A stretch of 64,000 bases of DNA, taken from Anderseniella sp963787895. Its GTDB lineage: Bacteria; Pseudomonadota; Alphaproteobacteria; Rhizobiales; Aestuariivirgaceae. The first letter of the stretch is position 1. Each line of letters starts with the position of its first letter. The notes under the pieces are model-generated. The model did not search any database and was not told the DNA's origin. It was given only the letters and a program-made list of their open reading frames with translations. The translations under genes were made by a program, and so were the position numbers. The stretch covers positions 1 to 64,000 of the forward strand of contig CAWBEX010000005.1 in NCBI GenBank assembly GCA_963787895.1, read 5' to 3'. This document shows, piece by piece, positions 1-8,324 of the stretch.

Positions 1-1
1 C

Positions 2-178
2 CAACAACGCGAGCAAGGCCGCAAGGCCGCGAGTAAAGTTGTTGGACCACAGGAAAAAAGCAAAATCATCACCCCCGAATCCCTCTGGCCCAAGGGCAAA
101 CCGGTGGTGAAGGGCAAATCCACCGCCGGCCGACCGGGCCAGCGCGGCGGCTTCAAGATGAATAAAAGGGGGAAGTGA
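2..178 (+). CDS. C-terminal part of an unidentified basic protein (partial)
   Basis: An open frame runs from the left edge to a TGA at 176-178 and gives 58 residues. The tail is rich in Lys, Arg and Gly (PVVKGKSTAGRPGQRGGF followed by KMNKRGK), which suggests nucleic-acid contact or disorder, but no family is recognised. The start lies outside the window. About 440 bp of AT-rich DNA without a gene follows, so it is probably the last gene of its unit. Confidence 0.45.
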   Translation, partial: QQREQGRKAASKVVGPQEKSKIITPESLWPKGKPVVKGKSTAGRPGQRGGFKMNKRGK

Positions 179-616
179 TGTTGCCAACTTAGAGGCCACT
201 TTTCCCCGACATAAACACAAAAAAATGTCTGTAAATTGACCCTGAAGCCTGTACGCTTAACCTAAGGGAATTATCCCCTTGACGCAAGTGCATAAGTATA
301 AGCACATCCTTACTTCGGCATAAGGCTTGACTCATTGTCTTCTCAATACGCGAAGATTCGTTCCGAAAATATTAGCTAATTAGTTTTTCGCAAAAATTGT
401 TCTTGACAAGCCTGTTGCAACACTATCCCAAAACCCACCAACCAACCCATTTCGCTTTTTACATGGTTTTGTCGGCTTGTCGCGCGAGTCTCATTGACAT
501 TTAACCACTAACCTGACATAAATAACCCCGGTTGCGCGAACAACCGGGGTCGAAATTCTCTCATGTGGCCCCAAACCAAATCCCAATGCTGGCGCAAAAC
601 GCCGGATCGAGGCTCT
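179..616. other. AT-rich intergenic region
   Basis: No convincing gene lies in these 438 bp, and base composition is lower in GC than in the flanks. A TTGACA hexamer at 403-408 is followed by a ten-base palindrome TGTTGCAACA at 413-422, an arrangement seen in repressed promoters, though no good -10 box is visible. A hairpin sits at 525-550. The region probably holds the promoter and leader of the small gene that follows. Confidence 0.4.
525..550. terminator. 10-bp perfect hairpin upstream of a hypothetical gene
   Basis: ACCCCGGTTG (525-534) and CAACCGGGGT (541-550) are perfectly complementary around the loop CGCGAA. No run of T follows on the plus strand; on the minus strand the stem is followed by TTATTT. 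It could be a terminator or a leader hairpin for the gene starting at 617. The structure is clear but its role is inferred. Confidence 0.4.
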
Positions 617-1159
617 ATGTTTATAGACGAAGAGATAGAATTTATCAAGAGTCAAATTGCTCATCACCGCAGAAGTGTTGAGTTTTTCTTCAGCAAGAAA
701 GATGCCGCAAAGGCAAATAGGCATACAGGCATTCTTCGTCGTTTTGAAGAAATTCTGCCAAAAATGGAGAAAATTGCCGAACACGGCGTTCCTGTAGCGC
801 CCCCCCCTGCCGCAATAGATACAGACAAAATCGGTTCTCGATTTGGAAATATAAGCGACCTCCCGCCTGAACTACGCGACCAGCTTGTCAGCATCCAGCA
901 TGACGAATTTGAACAAAAGATACTCGACGTGATTGCTGATGAGTACGGCGGTATTGCTACTATTGACGAAATCATGGTCGGACTGTACCGCACATATGAA
1001 GAAATTCATAAACGAGATGCCCTCGCTACCAAGATATATCGAATGACCCGCAAGGAGTTGCTATTCTCTGTTAAAGGCAGGAAAGGCGTCTATTCGCTCA
1101 CAAACGACAATCCTGAAACCGAACCTTCTGATGAAAACACAAACGGCGACATCGAATGA
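617..1159 (+). CDS. Hypothetical protein with a winged-helix-like C-terminus
   Basis: A 180-residue protein if it starts at the ATG at 617. An in-frame ATG at 563 would add 18 residues, but neither start has a strong ribosome binding site; GAGG lies close to 617. The first 60 residues are helical and charged. Residues of about 105-165 (from KILDVIADEYGGIATIDEIM to KGRKGVYSL) resemble a winged-helix or HTH fold with a terminal hairpin, which would suggest DNA binding, but no family is identified. It stands alone, and its stop codon lies within a hairpin. Confidence 0.6.
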   Translation: MFIDEEIEFIKSQIAHHRRSVEFFFSKKDAAKANRHTGILRRFEEILPKMEKIAEHGVPVAPPPAAIDTDKIGSRFGNISDLPPELRDQLVSIQHDEFEQKILDVIADEYGGIATIDEIMVGLYRTYEEIHKRDALATKIYRMTRKELLFSVKGRKGVYSLTNDNPETEPSDENTNGDIE

Positions 1160-1169
1160 TGTCGCCGTT
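1142..1169 (+). terminator. 11-bp hairpin overlapping the stop codon
   Basis: AACGGCGACAT (1142-1152) pairs perfectly with ATGTCGCCGTT (1159-1169) around the loop CGAATG, and the preceding gene's TGA lies at 1157-1159. There is no clear T tract (CATATAT follows), so it is an imperfect intrinsic terminator or an mRNA 3' end stabiliser. Confidence 0.5.
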
Positions 1170-1370
1170 CATATATCGAGTGCGCACGGTACATGCTTGC
1201 CGGCTGGCCGTGTCGCAGAACCATAAACAATGGAGGTCGGCAAGGACCGTTATGCCTATGGCTTTAGGAGACTAGAATAAAGTCCCGCCGGTTAACATTG
1301 CGTTTGCAGTGGTGACCCGGCAGGCAATTCCTAACACAATTTTTGTTCAATGAACAATATGGGTGATGAG

Positions 1371-1520
1371 ATGCCAAAAAAGCAATCCTCTCCAAAAATA
1401 TCTACCCTTGCATCGAAAGTGCTGTCTGGTTCCAAAAAGCCAACTGCCGCAGATGCAAAAAAACTGGCTGCATCAGTTTTGTCTCAGGACGAAACTAAAG
1501 GCCAGGGGAAGAAGAAGTAA
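1371..1520 (+). CDS. Small lysine-rich hypothetical protein (49 aa)
   Basis: ATG at 1371 to TAA at 1518-1520. The product is MPKKQSSPKISTLASKVLSG followed by a second half ending DETKGQGKKK. The central pattern LASKVLSG ... KKLAASVLSQ is like the short basic proteins often seen in alphaproteobacterial accessory regions and prophages; function is unknown. GGTGATGAG immediately upstream can act as a ribosome binding site. A second in-frame ATG at 1359 is possible. It points toward the frame-broken gene at 1495-1885 and overlaps its 3' end slightly. Confidence 0.5.
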   Translation: MPKKQSSPKISTLASKVLSGSKKPTAADAKKLAASVLSQDETKGQGKKK

Positions 1521-1885
1521 GGCAAGGCTCTTGTAGTTTTGTTGTGTGCGTAACACAGCGCGCAGGTATATGGATCACTCCAGAAGCCTGCGCGCTGCTT
1601 TCGTCCTCTATGTTGCCCATGTTCGGGGCGACGACCATCACTTCACCATCATGTATGAGCCACCCAACTGAAACGCATTTCACAACGCTTGGTTCGCCTA
1701 TGCTTTGCAGAAATGCCCAATTTGATGTAGGCATCTGAATAAGAATACGGCCAATGTTCCTTAAAGTCCCACTCCTCAGTTTCTTGAGATAGAAACAGTC
1801 CATCAGGTTGGACGAAAAACGAAAAGAACCAGTCACTATCCGACGGTAAATCTCTTGACCTAAGTACATCAGTTATTTCTGACAT
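1495..1885 (-). pseudogene. Frame-broken conserved hypothetical protein
   Basis: Two overlapping minus-strand frames read as parts of one protein. Frame one starts at 1885 and reads MSEITDVLRSRDLPSDSDWF then FSFFVQPDGLFLSQETEEWD up to about residue 54. The second frame then continues with CVSVGWLIHDGEVMVVAPNM and QASGVIHIPARCV to a stop at 1495. The two frames meet near 1690-1740, which implies a one-base indel. The continuity of plausible protein in both halves argues for a recent break or a sequence error. The product resembles short phage-associated hypothetical proteins; function is unknown. Confidence 0.55.
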
Positions 1886-2082
1886 TAGCGAAATTCCCTT
1901 ACGTCTGATGGTTAAATATTGAGGGTGAGCATAGCGAGTCGCAACCCTTTATCCTTCCCTCACCCCCCTTCCCCCGCCCCAATGTCCGCACATTTGTGAT
2001 ATGATCTCACCTCTGCAAGGCATCATCGCCTTGCCACGCGCCCCGCAGCCCTTGCGAAGGCGCGCACAACAGGAGAGCCCCC

Positions 2083-2286
2083 ATGTCAGTAGCCCGCATT
2101 ACAGAGATCATCGCCTCGTCCAAGGACAGCTTTGAGGACGCCACCCGCAAGGGCGTCAAGCGCGCGTCCAAGACGCTGAAGAACGTCACCGGCGCCTGGG
2201 TCAAGGACCAGCGCGTTGTCGTGGAAGACGGCAAGGTGGCGGAATACCGCGTCGTGCTGAAGGTGACGTTTATCCTCAAGGACTGA
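2083..2286 (+). CDS. Dodecin family flavin-binding protein
   Basis: A 67-residue protein, the usual dodecin length. Dodecins assemble into hollow dodecamers that bind flavins (riboflavin or FMN) or CoA in the cytoplasm and are thought to buffer free flavin. The family pattern is visible: an N-terminal strand (MSVARITEI), a helix with SFEDATRKGVKRASKTLKNV, the conserved AWVKDQ at residues 38-43 whose Trp stacks on the flavin ring, and two C-terminal strands ending VTFILKD. AGGAG precedes the ATG by about 7 bases. It stands alone between non-coding stretches. Confidence 0.93.
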   Translation: MSVARITEIIASSKDSFEDATRKGVKRASKTLKNVTGAWVKDQRVVVEDGKVAEYRVVLKVTFILKD

Positions 2287-2918
2287 GGGTATTGACTTTT
2301 CTCCACAATAGGCATATAGTCCTCACAACCTTCAACCACCTCAACAGCTGAGGGGGAAAGGGCCTGCCGCAGTCGTGTGGCGGGTCTGGTTGCGGGCTGT
2401 GGTTCTCCGGCGGAGCGTGCGACGAACACGCCTGCCGCCCGGGGCATGGTACTGAAAGCTAAGGGGGTTCCGCACTACGACGGAGCCGCGCCATGCATCT
2501 GCCCCTCGCGGGACAGGTGCATTCAATAAGATGCCGGTGATGCTTGTGCGGCCAGGGGGCGGAGACGACCGTCCGTGGCGGCAAGATCAACCCCGCGCCC
2601 TGACGATGTGTCAGGCACCGCAAGGTTGGTCGCCCGCAAGGGCGCTGAGGCTGAAGGCGTTATAGTCGCCAGCAGACACCATGCAAGCCGCCACGGGTGG
2701 AGCATCGCGAGGTGCCTTACAACTAATCAGATGCGCCGAGCGATGCTCCGCCTGATTTCCATTCTTGCCGTGCTCACAGCAGTTCACACTGCGTGTGACC
2801 GCTTCCGCATGGGCGTCTTTCGCACGGCGCACGGGCGCGGAGCCGCTGGCCAAGTGGCGCGGAGGAGCAAAGCTCCGACCGGGAGCCACTTAAACCCAAC
2901 TGGCGTGAGCGATACAAA
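2287..2918. other. Hairpin-rich region without a recognisable gene
   Basis: Of these 632 bp, about 410 (2339-2749) hold a chain of stable hairpins: CCTCA/TGAGG (2339-2353), GGTTCCG/CGGAGCC (2466-2472 with 2481-2487), a 13-bp imperfect stem (2493-2523), CCTGAC/GTCAGG (2599-2615), CGCCC-GCAA-GGGCG with a GNRA loop (2631-2644), and a 10-bp perfect repeat GGAGCATCGC/GCGATGCTCC (2699-2749). Open frames exist but look unlike protein. A structured RNA is possible on either strand, but signature motifs of tmRNA, RNase P, SRP RNA and common riboswitches were looked for and not seen. Confidence 0.35.
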
Positions 2919-3570
2919 CTACTTCAAAAACGGATTGCCCTGCCGCTCGGCACCAATCGTGCTTGCAGGCCCATGCCCGCAGATGAACGCGAAGTCGTCC
3001 GGCAGCGGCAGCAGCTTTTCCCTGATCGCCGAGATCAGCGCGTCGTGGTCGCCATACTCGAAGTCGGTGCGCCCGATCGAGCCCTGGAACAGCACGTCGC
3101 CGACGTGGCCGAGTTTCAGCGCCTCGTTGAGGAATACCACCGAGCCGGGTGAGTGGCCGGGACAGTGGCGCACCGCGAACTCCACCTCGCCGACGCGCAC
3201 CGTGTCGCCCTCGTCCAGCCAGGTGTCGGGCGTGCAGTTGCGCGCGGCAAAGCCGTATTCGCGGCCCTGGCGCTCCAGCCCGCCAAGCAGGAACGCGTCT
3301 GCCTCGTGCGGCCCGGTGACCGGCACCTTCAGGTGCTCGTTGAGTTCCGCGACGCCGCCTGCATGGTCGATGTGGCCGTGCGTCAGCCAGATGCCGGTGG
3401 GTTTCATGCCGGTCTGGCCGATGGCATTGCGGATGTTGCGCCACGTCCCCGCCGGGGTCGATGACGACGCCCTCGCTGGTTTTCGTGCACCACAGCAGCG
3501 TGCAGTTCTGCTGGAACGGGGTTACCGGAATGATGCCGGCGCGGATGGGCATGTCAGGTGTGTTTGTCAT
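2919..3570 (-). pseudogene. MBL-fold metallo-hydrolase (glyoxalase II-like), frame-broken
   Basis: Two minus-strand frames together form one beta-lactamase-fold hydrolase of the YcbL/glyoxalase II type. The N-terminal part (from 3570) reads MPIRAGIIPVTPFQQNCTLL and VVIDPGGDV. The second frame resumes with RNIRNAIGQTG and carries the metal site THGHIDHAGG, the later ligands in HCPGHSPGS and GDVLFQGSIGRTDF, and the terminal His in ICGHGPAS. The frames meet near 3438-3445, where GACGTGGCGCAAC on the coding strand fits one surplus G. Everything else is intact, so either a recent mutation or a sequence error is likely. A read-through product would be about 216 residues, normal for the family. Confidence 0.8.
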
Positions 3571-3623
3571 GGCTACCCTTCTACGGGTGTTCGGGCACCG
3601 AGATCAAGAATGCTGCGCAACGG

Positions 3624-4208
3624 TTACGGCTTTGCCGCAGCCCGGATAAGCGGATGGCGCGACAGCTTGCGGGTCTCGGCCGCGTCGAAGGCTTCGTGAC
3701 GGCGGTCGCACTCCGCGTTGGTGCGCTCGTAGATGGTTTCCAGCTTGCTCACCAGCTGCGAGCACGTTGCCGCCCGCGCCCTGTTGACCTGGCCTTCGGC
3801 CTTTCTGGCGCACGACAGCCAGATGTCGCGGTGCTGGCGTTCATGCCGCTTCACCTTTTCGGCGAAGTTGCGCCAGTCCCTGCGCAGGCTGGCCCGCAGC
3901 CGCCGTTCCGACACGTGCTGCGGCAGCTGTGTCAGGAAGTCGAGGCGGATGCTGTGGCGCTTCACCCGGCAACCGCTGCCGGTGTCGGCGAACTCCCACT
4001 GCACCTTGCGCTGCATCTTGGTGCGGCCCACGCGGCCGTGCCCGCCCAGCAGCTGGTGGCTCCCCATCATCGAGTTGACAATGGCCGCCGCATCTGATCC
4101 GTCAACGCGGTAGTGCTGGGTTTGCACCTTGACCACCGGCTTCGCGGCAGCAGGCGCTGTCACTACCAGCATGAGCGTCAGGGCAATGGCAATTGATCGC
4201 AAGTTCAT
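3624..4208 (-). CDS. DUF922 family predicted zinc protease, secreted
   Basis: A 194-residue protein. The start at 4208 was preferred to the upstream in-frame ATG at 4298 because it begins directly with a signal peptide (MNLRSIAIALTLMLVVTAPA, cleaved near AAAKP). The mature part contains the HExxH zinc motif as HERQH within KVKRHERQHRDIW, followed by a Cys (LSCARK), and the region QTQHYRVDGSDAAAIVNSM typical of DUF922. Family members are predicted periplasmic zinc peptidases with no established substrate. It is divergent from the cold-shock gene. Confidence 0.75.
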   Translation of the reverse strand: MNLRSIAIALTLMLVVTAPAAAKPVVKVQTQHYRVDGSDAAAIVNSMMGSHQLLGGHGRVGRTKMQRKVQWEFADTGSGCRVKRHSIRLDFLTQLPQHVSERRLRASLRRDWRNFAEKVKRHERQHRDIWLSCARKAEGQVNRARAATCSQLVSKLETIYERTNAECDRRHEAFDAAETRKLSRHPLIRAAAKP

Positions 4209-4341
4209 GGCTGGAAGGCTAGCCGCAGTTTGCGAAACACTCAACTGCCATCTGCGGCTATGGTTTTCATGTGCTTGCGGTCTACAAATCGCCACCACTG
4301 TGGTCTATCCTGTTTCCATCACCCGCCCATGGAGTTTGCCC

Positions 4342-4554
4342 GTGCGTCACACAGGAACAGTCAAGTTTTTCAACACGGCAAAGGGGTATGGTTTCATTAC
4401 TCCGAGCGACGATTCCAAGGACGTCTTTGTCCATATAACAGCAGTTCAGGCTGCCGGAATTCCCGAACTGCATGAAGGCAACAAGCTGTCCTATGAGTTG
4501 CAGGACGACAAGCGCGGCCGTGGTCAGCAGGCCACTGAACTGCAGCTTCTGTAA
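4342..4554 (+). CDS. CspA-family cold-shock protein
   Basis: Read from a GTG at 4342 the product is 70 residues, the standard CspA size; GGAG lies about 8 bases upstream. Cold-shock proteins bind single-stranded RNA and DNA and act as RNA chaperones. RNP1 (KGYGFIT, residues 14-20) and RNP2 (VFVHI, residues 28-32) are both present, starting after TGTVKFFN. A longer frame extends back to 4129, but that part overlaps the divergent gene and is not protein-like. The spacing to the divergent DUF922 gene is 133 bp. Confidence 0.93.
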   Translation: MRHTGTVKFFNTAKGYGFITPSDDSKDVFVHITAVQAAGIPELHEGNKLSYELQDDKRGRGQQATELQLL

Positions 4555-4594
4555 TCTGTGGCACACCCCGCGCCGATGCGCTATAGTGGCGGAC

Positions 4595-4900
4595 ATGAAG
4601 AAATTGGCTGCATCCTTGTTGGCTGGTTTTCTCGTGGCGCTGTCGGCGCCGCTGCCGGCAGGTGCTGACCCGAATTGCCGCTGCCGCCTGTTTGGCGAAT
4701 ACTATGATCTGGGCACGACGATCTGCATAAAGGGCCAGTTGCGCCGCTGCGAGATGAACCTCAACAATACATCCTGGAAACAGATTGCAGATTTCTGCCC
4801 GCAAGCCAGGCTAAGCCCATTGCCACACAGCAGCCCGGACACTTATGTAGTGAGATATTCACTAGCTCCCGTTCCTGACTGGTTCATGCATCCTGAATGA
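4595..4900 (+). CDS. Small secreted cysteine-containing protein, conserved hypothetical
   Basis: A 101-residue product starting MKKLAASLLAGFLVALSAPL, a clear signal peptide cleaved around PAGADP. The mature part has NCRCRLFGEYYDLGTTICIK, then RRCEMNLNNTSW and DFCPQA: five cysteines that could form disulfides in the periplasm. Similar small proteins occur in Hyphomicrobiales without known function. It follows the cold-shock gene by 40 bp, and its TGA overlaps the next ATG in an ATGA, indicating translational coupling. Confidence 0.65.
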   Translation: MKKLAASLLAGFLVALSAPLPAGADPNCRCRLFGEYYDLGTTICIKGQLRRCEMNLNNTSWKQIADFCPQARLSPLPHSSPDTYVVRYSLAPVPDWFMHPE

Positions 4901-5598
4901 CACGCCGCGCTGTTTTCTTCCGCCACATGAAAGACGATACCGGTGGTTGCTTTCCGCAACTGTTGCGTGATCGTGACTTCACGGTTGAGTTCCATGACTG
5001 GCACGACGGACACCCGCCGTCTGGCAACTTCGCCTCTGCTGACCTGCTTGTCACACTGGGAGGCGCACAACAGGTTTGGGAAGAAGATGCGCTGCCCTGG
5101 CTCAAGGCTGAAAAAGACATCATCCGCGACTGGGTCGCAGATCGCGCCCGCCCCTATATCGGCTTGTGCTTTGGCCACCAGCTTCTGGCCGACGCTCTTG
5201 GCGGCACAGTTGCTGCCTCCGCAGAACATGAAATTGGACTGCTGACTGCAGATTTTGGCGACGAAAGCGGACTTTCCGGTCCGCAGTTGGTAACACAATG
5301 GCATCAGGCCGAGGTTACCCGTGCACCTGCTATGGCTACTGTCACCGCCAGTTCAAAAGCATGCAAGGTGCAAATGATGCGGGTTGGCGACCACGCCTAC
5401 ACTACCCAGTTCCATCATGAATGGGATCCGCAAACAGTGCGCGACTGGACACCAAGCTGGAAGACACAGATGGACACGGCAACACAGCAAACCGGGTTCT
5501 ATGATGCATTCGCCAGTGAACTCGAAGCCCAGCAACAAGGGTTATCTTGTCTCACTAACACTCTGCTTGGCAATTTCCTGAAGGCGCAAGGCTGGTAA
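4897..5598 (+). CDS. Class I glutamine amidotransferase domain protein (GMP synthase-like)
   Basis: A 233-residue single-domain amidotransferase. The nucleophile elbow is GLCFGHQLLA with Cys91, and the His/Glu pair is in QFHHEWDP (His173, Glu175), so the catalytic triad is complete. Such free-standing proteins release ammonia from glutamine or hydrolyse gamma-glutamyl bonds (for example in polyamine or glutamylated-compound catabolism); the substrate cannot be told here. It is coupled by ATGA to the small secreted-protein gene. A weak hairpin (CTGGT-AAA-ACCAG, 5592-5604) covers its stop and faces the convergent hydrolase gene. Confidence 0.82.
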   Translation: MTRRAVFFRHMKDDTGGCFPQLLRDRDFTVEFHDWHDGHPPSGNFASADLLVTLGGAQQVWEEDALPWLKAEKDIIRDWVADRARPYIGLCFGHQLLADALGGTVAASAEHEIGLLTADFGDESGLSGPQLVTQWHQAEVTRAPAMATVTASSKACKVQMMRVGDHAYTTQFHHEWDPQTVRDWTPSWKTQMDTATQQTGFYDAFASELEAQQQGLSCLTNTLLGNFLKAQGW

Positions 5599-5611
5599 AA
5601 CCAGTAGTTTG

Positions 5612-7585
5612 TCAACACTGAGTGCCGAACAGCTTGCACCTGGACGCACCAAGCAGCATGTCAGCCATGACCGCCTGGCCCTCGGCTGTAGGGTGGAAAT
5701 ATCCCGACACACCTGCACGGTAGTGGTAGTCAATTGGTTGGCGCGGGTTGCGCGCAAGCGCGGCAATCGGAGTGACGTAATACTGCATCAGGATGCTGTC
5801 ATTGAAGGTGCGGAACCAGCGGCGCCTTGGCGCATAGGCCAGCATTTCCGAAGGGCTTGCCGGCTGCCACTCACCATTGATGATCTTCAGTGACTTGAAA
5901 GCATCGGAGCCGGTATTGCCGCGCGCGCATACGCCATGACTGTCAAATGCTCCTGACCACGCCAGTGAGTCTACCCATGTCCAGCCGGTCTTGCCGACAG
6001 CCGCCTTCAAGGCGTTGGTAAGGTGCTTTTGCGCAAACAGCACCTTGTGGAGCCGCTGCAACTTGTCATCTGTTGTTTCGACATAGTACTCCGAGTCAGC
6101 CCCCTCGTTCACCACTTCGGCAGAGCAAACCCTGCCCTGCTCGTCGCCCATCGGGCCAGGGTAAGGGCCGGTAACAACCTTGCTTCTGTCAGTCAGTTCC
6201 AGCCGGTTCTCAATGGCAGCAGCCAGTGATGCAAACCTGTCGCTAAAGCGGCATTGCCAGCCCGGGTTGTCATTGTCGCAATCAAGTGCATCTTCCTTGT
6301 CCTGCACGCGCTTGAGCATGGTGTCAGGCGGCTCGGCTCCTGTAAGCAGCCTCACCTTACCAACCGCTGTACCCGCCACGGTCCACTTGATCACATTGCC
6401 GAAGCCGGCATCGTTGCCGCCGGCACTCAGCAACACAAGATCAGGCCGCGCCCGCCACGCATTACATCGCTTCAACGGCTCGCTCGCCGTCGCCGCGCCC
6501 TTGTCGGCACACAGGTCACGCACAGCCTGATCCAGTTGCGACCATGACGACTGTGCAATGACACCGTTACGCAGCTTCGGTTTCACCCGAAGCTCCGCGA
6601 GCACTGACGCGGTGATAGGCTCCACATGCTCGTCTTCGCTGGCCAATGACTGCATCACATCCGGTATGTCAGCCCCGGAACAGGCATAACCCAGAAAGCT
6701 GACAACAGAGCGCGGGTTCTCCGCAGCCAATTGCATGGCAATGCGCTGTTGGTGGGAATACACCGACCGGTGACAGGCATAATCCAGCCAGTGCGGCAAC
6801 GTTGTTGGCCGGGGGCGCAATGTATCCGCCAGCGAGAGTGACTTCGAATAGTTGGCAGGGTAATCGGGATTACCTTCTCCGGAGGCATAGCTGTCACCCA
6901 ATCCAAGCACCAGCTTTCCCTGCACTTCCTGATAGACTGCCGTGATCTGCGTCAGGTACCCGTCAGCACTTGCCGGATCAAGAACCCGCGCCAGGATGGA
7001 AAACTGTGAATTGACTGGCACCTTCAATGTTGCCGGACCGGCGCAATCAACCTGGGTGACAGACCGCCAATCCTGATCCTGCCCGGTATGGACAAACCAT
7101 TCGCACTGCTTGCCCGCAAACACACTCATCGACGTGGCATCAACCGATGCAGATATTTCAACCTGCCTGGGAAACAATCGGGAACCGTCACCATCAACAT
7201 CCTGGACGCATTCCGGCCGCACCCGCCGCAATCCGGTGTCCCAGCACGTGAAGGCATCGCGCGCAGCCGTGTATGCCTGGGCCGCCCAACCGTCATGGCC
7301 CGCCTTGATGGCACCATCGGCAAGCTGGCGCTCGGCGAACTGGATCGGTCCGGTCCACTCACCATTGATTTTCTTGCGGCCGAACTCGTCACGTGGCGCA
7401 TCAATGGCTGCAAAGGCATTCGCCGTTTTCAGATGCGGAATGAAATAGCCAGGCTCGGAGAAAAACCGGAACCGATCATTCACCTGCCAGTAAATCGCTC
7501 CGACAGGTGATTCCTGCGCCATGGCGGGAGCCAGCGTGAACACCCCTGCCAGCAATGCCAGCCCAAATTTCATGAACCTTTTCAT
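5612..7585 (-). CDS. Secreted SGNH/GDSL-family hydrolase, large
   Basis: About 657 residues. The ATG at 7585 was chosen over a TTG at 7594. A signal peptide (MKRFMKFGLALLAGVFTLAP, cleaved after AMA) is followed by some 200 residues with a beta-rich appearance and several Cys, then the SGNH hydrolase domain: block I GLGDSYASGEGNPD (Ser near residue 232), block III LLSAGGNDAGFG, and the terminal His in GYFHPTAEGQ. The N-terminal extension makes it much longer than a minimal SGNH esterase (about 200 residues). Likely a periplasmic or extracellular esterase or lipase; substrate unknown. Single gene, convergent with the amidotransferase. Confidence 0.82.
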   Translation of the reverse strand: MKRFMKFGLALLAGVFTLAPAMAQESPVGAIYWQVNDRFRFFSEPGYFIPHLKTANAFAAIDAPRDEFGRKKINGEWTGPIQFAERQLADGAIKAGHDGWAAQAYTAARDAFTCWDTGLRRVRPECVQDVDGDGSRLFPRQVEISASVDATSMSVFAGKQCEWFVHTGQDQDWRSVTQVDCAGPATLKVPVNSQFSILARVLDPASADGYLTQITAVYQEVQGKLVLGLGDSYASGEGNPDYPANYSKSLSLADTLRPRPTTLPHWLDYACHRSVYSHQQRIAMQLAAENPRSVVSFLGYACSGADIPDVMQSLASEDEHVEPITASVLAELRVKPKLRNGVIAQSSWSQLDQAVRDLCADKGAATASEPLKRCNAWRARPDLVLLSAGGNDAGFGNVIKWTVAGTAVGKVRLLTGAEPPDTMLKRVQDKEDALDCDNDNPGWQCRFSDRFASLAAAIENRLELTDRSKVVTGPYPGPMGDEQGRVCSAEVVNEGADSEYYVETTDDKLQRLHKVLFAQKHLTNALKAAVGKTGWTWVDSLAWSGAFDSHGVCARGNTGSDAFKSLKIINGEWQPASPSEMLAYAPRRRWFRTFNDSILMQYYVTPIAALARNPRQPIDYHYRAGVSGYFHPTAEGQAVMADMLLGASRCKLFGTQC

Positions 7586-7664
7586 CGTTGCCAAACACCG
7601 GAAAATTGCGGCTTTTTTCTGTTGCTTGTCGCTTGCGCATCGCGCGCCAAGTCACTAGTGAAAT

Positions 7665-8318
7665 TCAGGCCTTTCCCTCAAGTCCCGCTGCAGCCGCATC
7701 CGAGGCACCCGGGATCTGCATCTCGAACACATCGCGCACAACGGTGTAGTCATAATAACCCATTCTTGCGATGGGCTGCAGCCGGGCAATGTCGAGTTTG
7801 CCATCTGCGCCGATAAATTCATCGTTTACGTGGATACGCTCCACCTTGGCAAACACCACGTCAACCGTACCGACGGGCGAATCGCCTTCCAGTGTGTGGG
7901 TGGAAAGATAGCGGCACTCGAAATGCGCTGGCGACGCAGCTACCCGCGGCGCGGCGCAATGAAATGCATCTGCCTTGTCCACTCCGGCATGCTTGAACTC
8001 GTCCTCGAAAGCCGGCAGCGCCATGGCGGAAAGGTTCACCGCCTCGCGCAATTCCCACGTCGCCATATTCCATACAAACCAGCCGGTTTCTTGCGCATTG
8101 ATCACGGTGTCCTTTACCCGCCCATCCGGATAGCGGTTGGCGGCAAACATAACCATTGGCGGATCAAAGGTCAGGTTCTGCCACTGGCTGTAGGGGGCCA
8201 GATTGGCAATGCCGTCATGCGAGATTGACGACAGCCAGCCAATGGGTCGCGGGACAGTGCAGCTCTTGAACGGCGAGTATGGCAGCGGGCAAGCCTCGCG
8301 CCCTGGATCATATTCCAT
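7665..8318 (-). CDS. Flavin reductase-like domain protein (DIM6/NTAB)
   Basis: A 217-residue protein of the FMN-binding split-barrel flavoreductase family. Typical stretches are CTVPRPIGWLSSISHDG near the N-terminus, LAPYSQWQNLTFDPPMVMFA, and KDTVINAQETGWFVWNMATW (the 'kDT..N....g.F.vn' pattern). These proteins bind FMN and reduce it, or reduce small substrates, in the cytoplasm. It starts 6 bp after the MDR oxidoreductase stop, so it is likely the last gene of the hemF-to-flavoreductase operon. Confidence 0.85.
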   Translation of the reverse strand: MEYDPGREACPLPYSPFKSCTVPRPIGWLSSISHDGIANLAPYSQWQNLTFDPPMVMFAANRYPDGRVKDTVINAQETGWFVWNMATWELREAVNLSAMALPAFEDEFKHAGVDKADAFHCAAPRVAASPAHFECRYLSTHTLEGDSPVGTVDVVFAKVERIHVNDEFIGADGKLDIARLQPIARMGYYDYTVVRDVFEMQIPGASDAAAAGLEGKA

Positions 8319-8324
8319 GACGCC

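Noticed and set aside
2339..2749. tmRNA, RNase P RNA, SRP RNA or a known riboswitch
   Set aside because: The tag reading frame and T-loop of tmRNA, the GAGGAAAGTC block of RNase P, the GGAAGGAAGCAG loop of SRP RNA and cobalamin, TPP or FMN boxes were searched for by eye on both strands and not found.
2575..3699. Open plus-strand frame of 374 codons across the MBL gene
   Set aside because: Part is the antisense of the MBL hydrolase and the rest covers the hairpin-rich gap; no family features.
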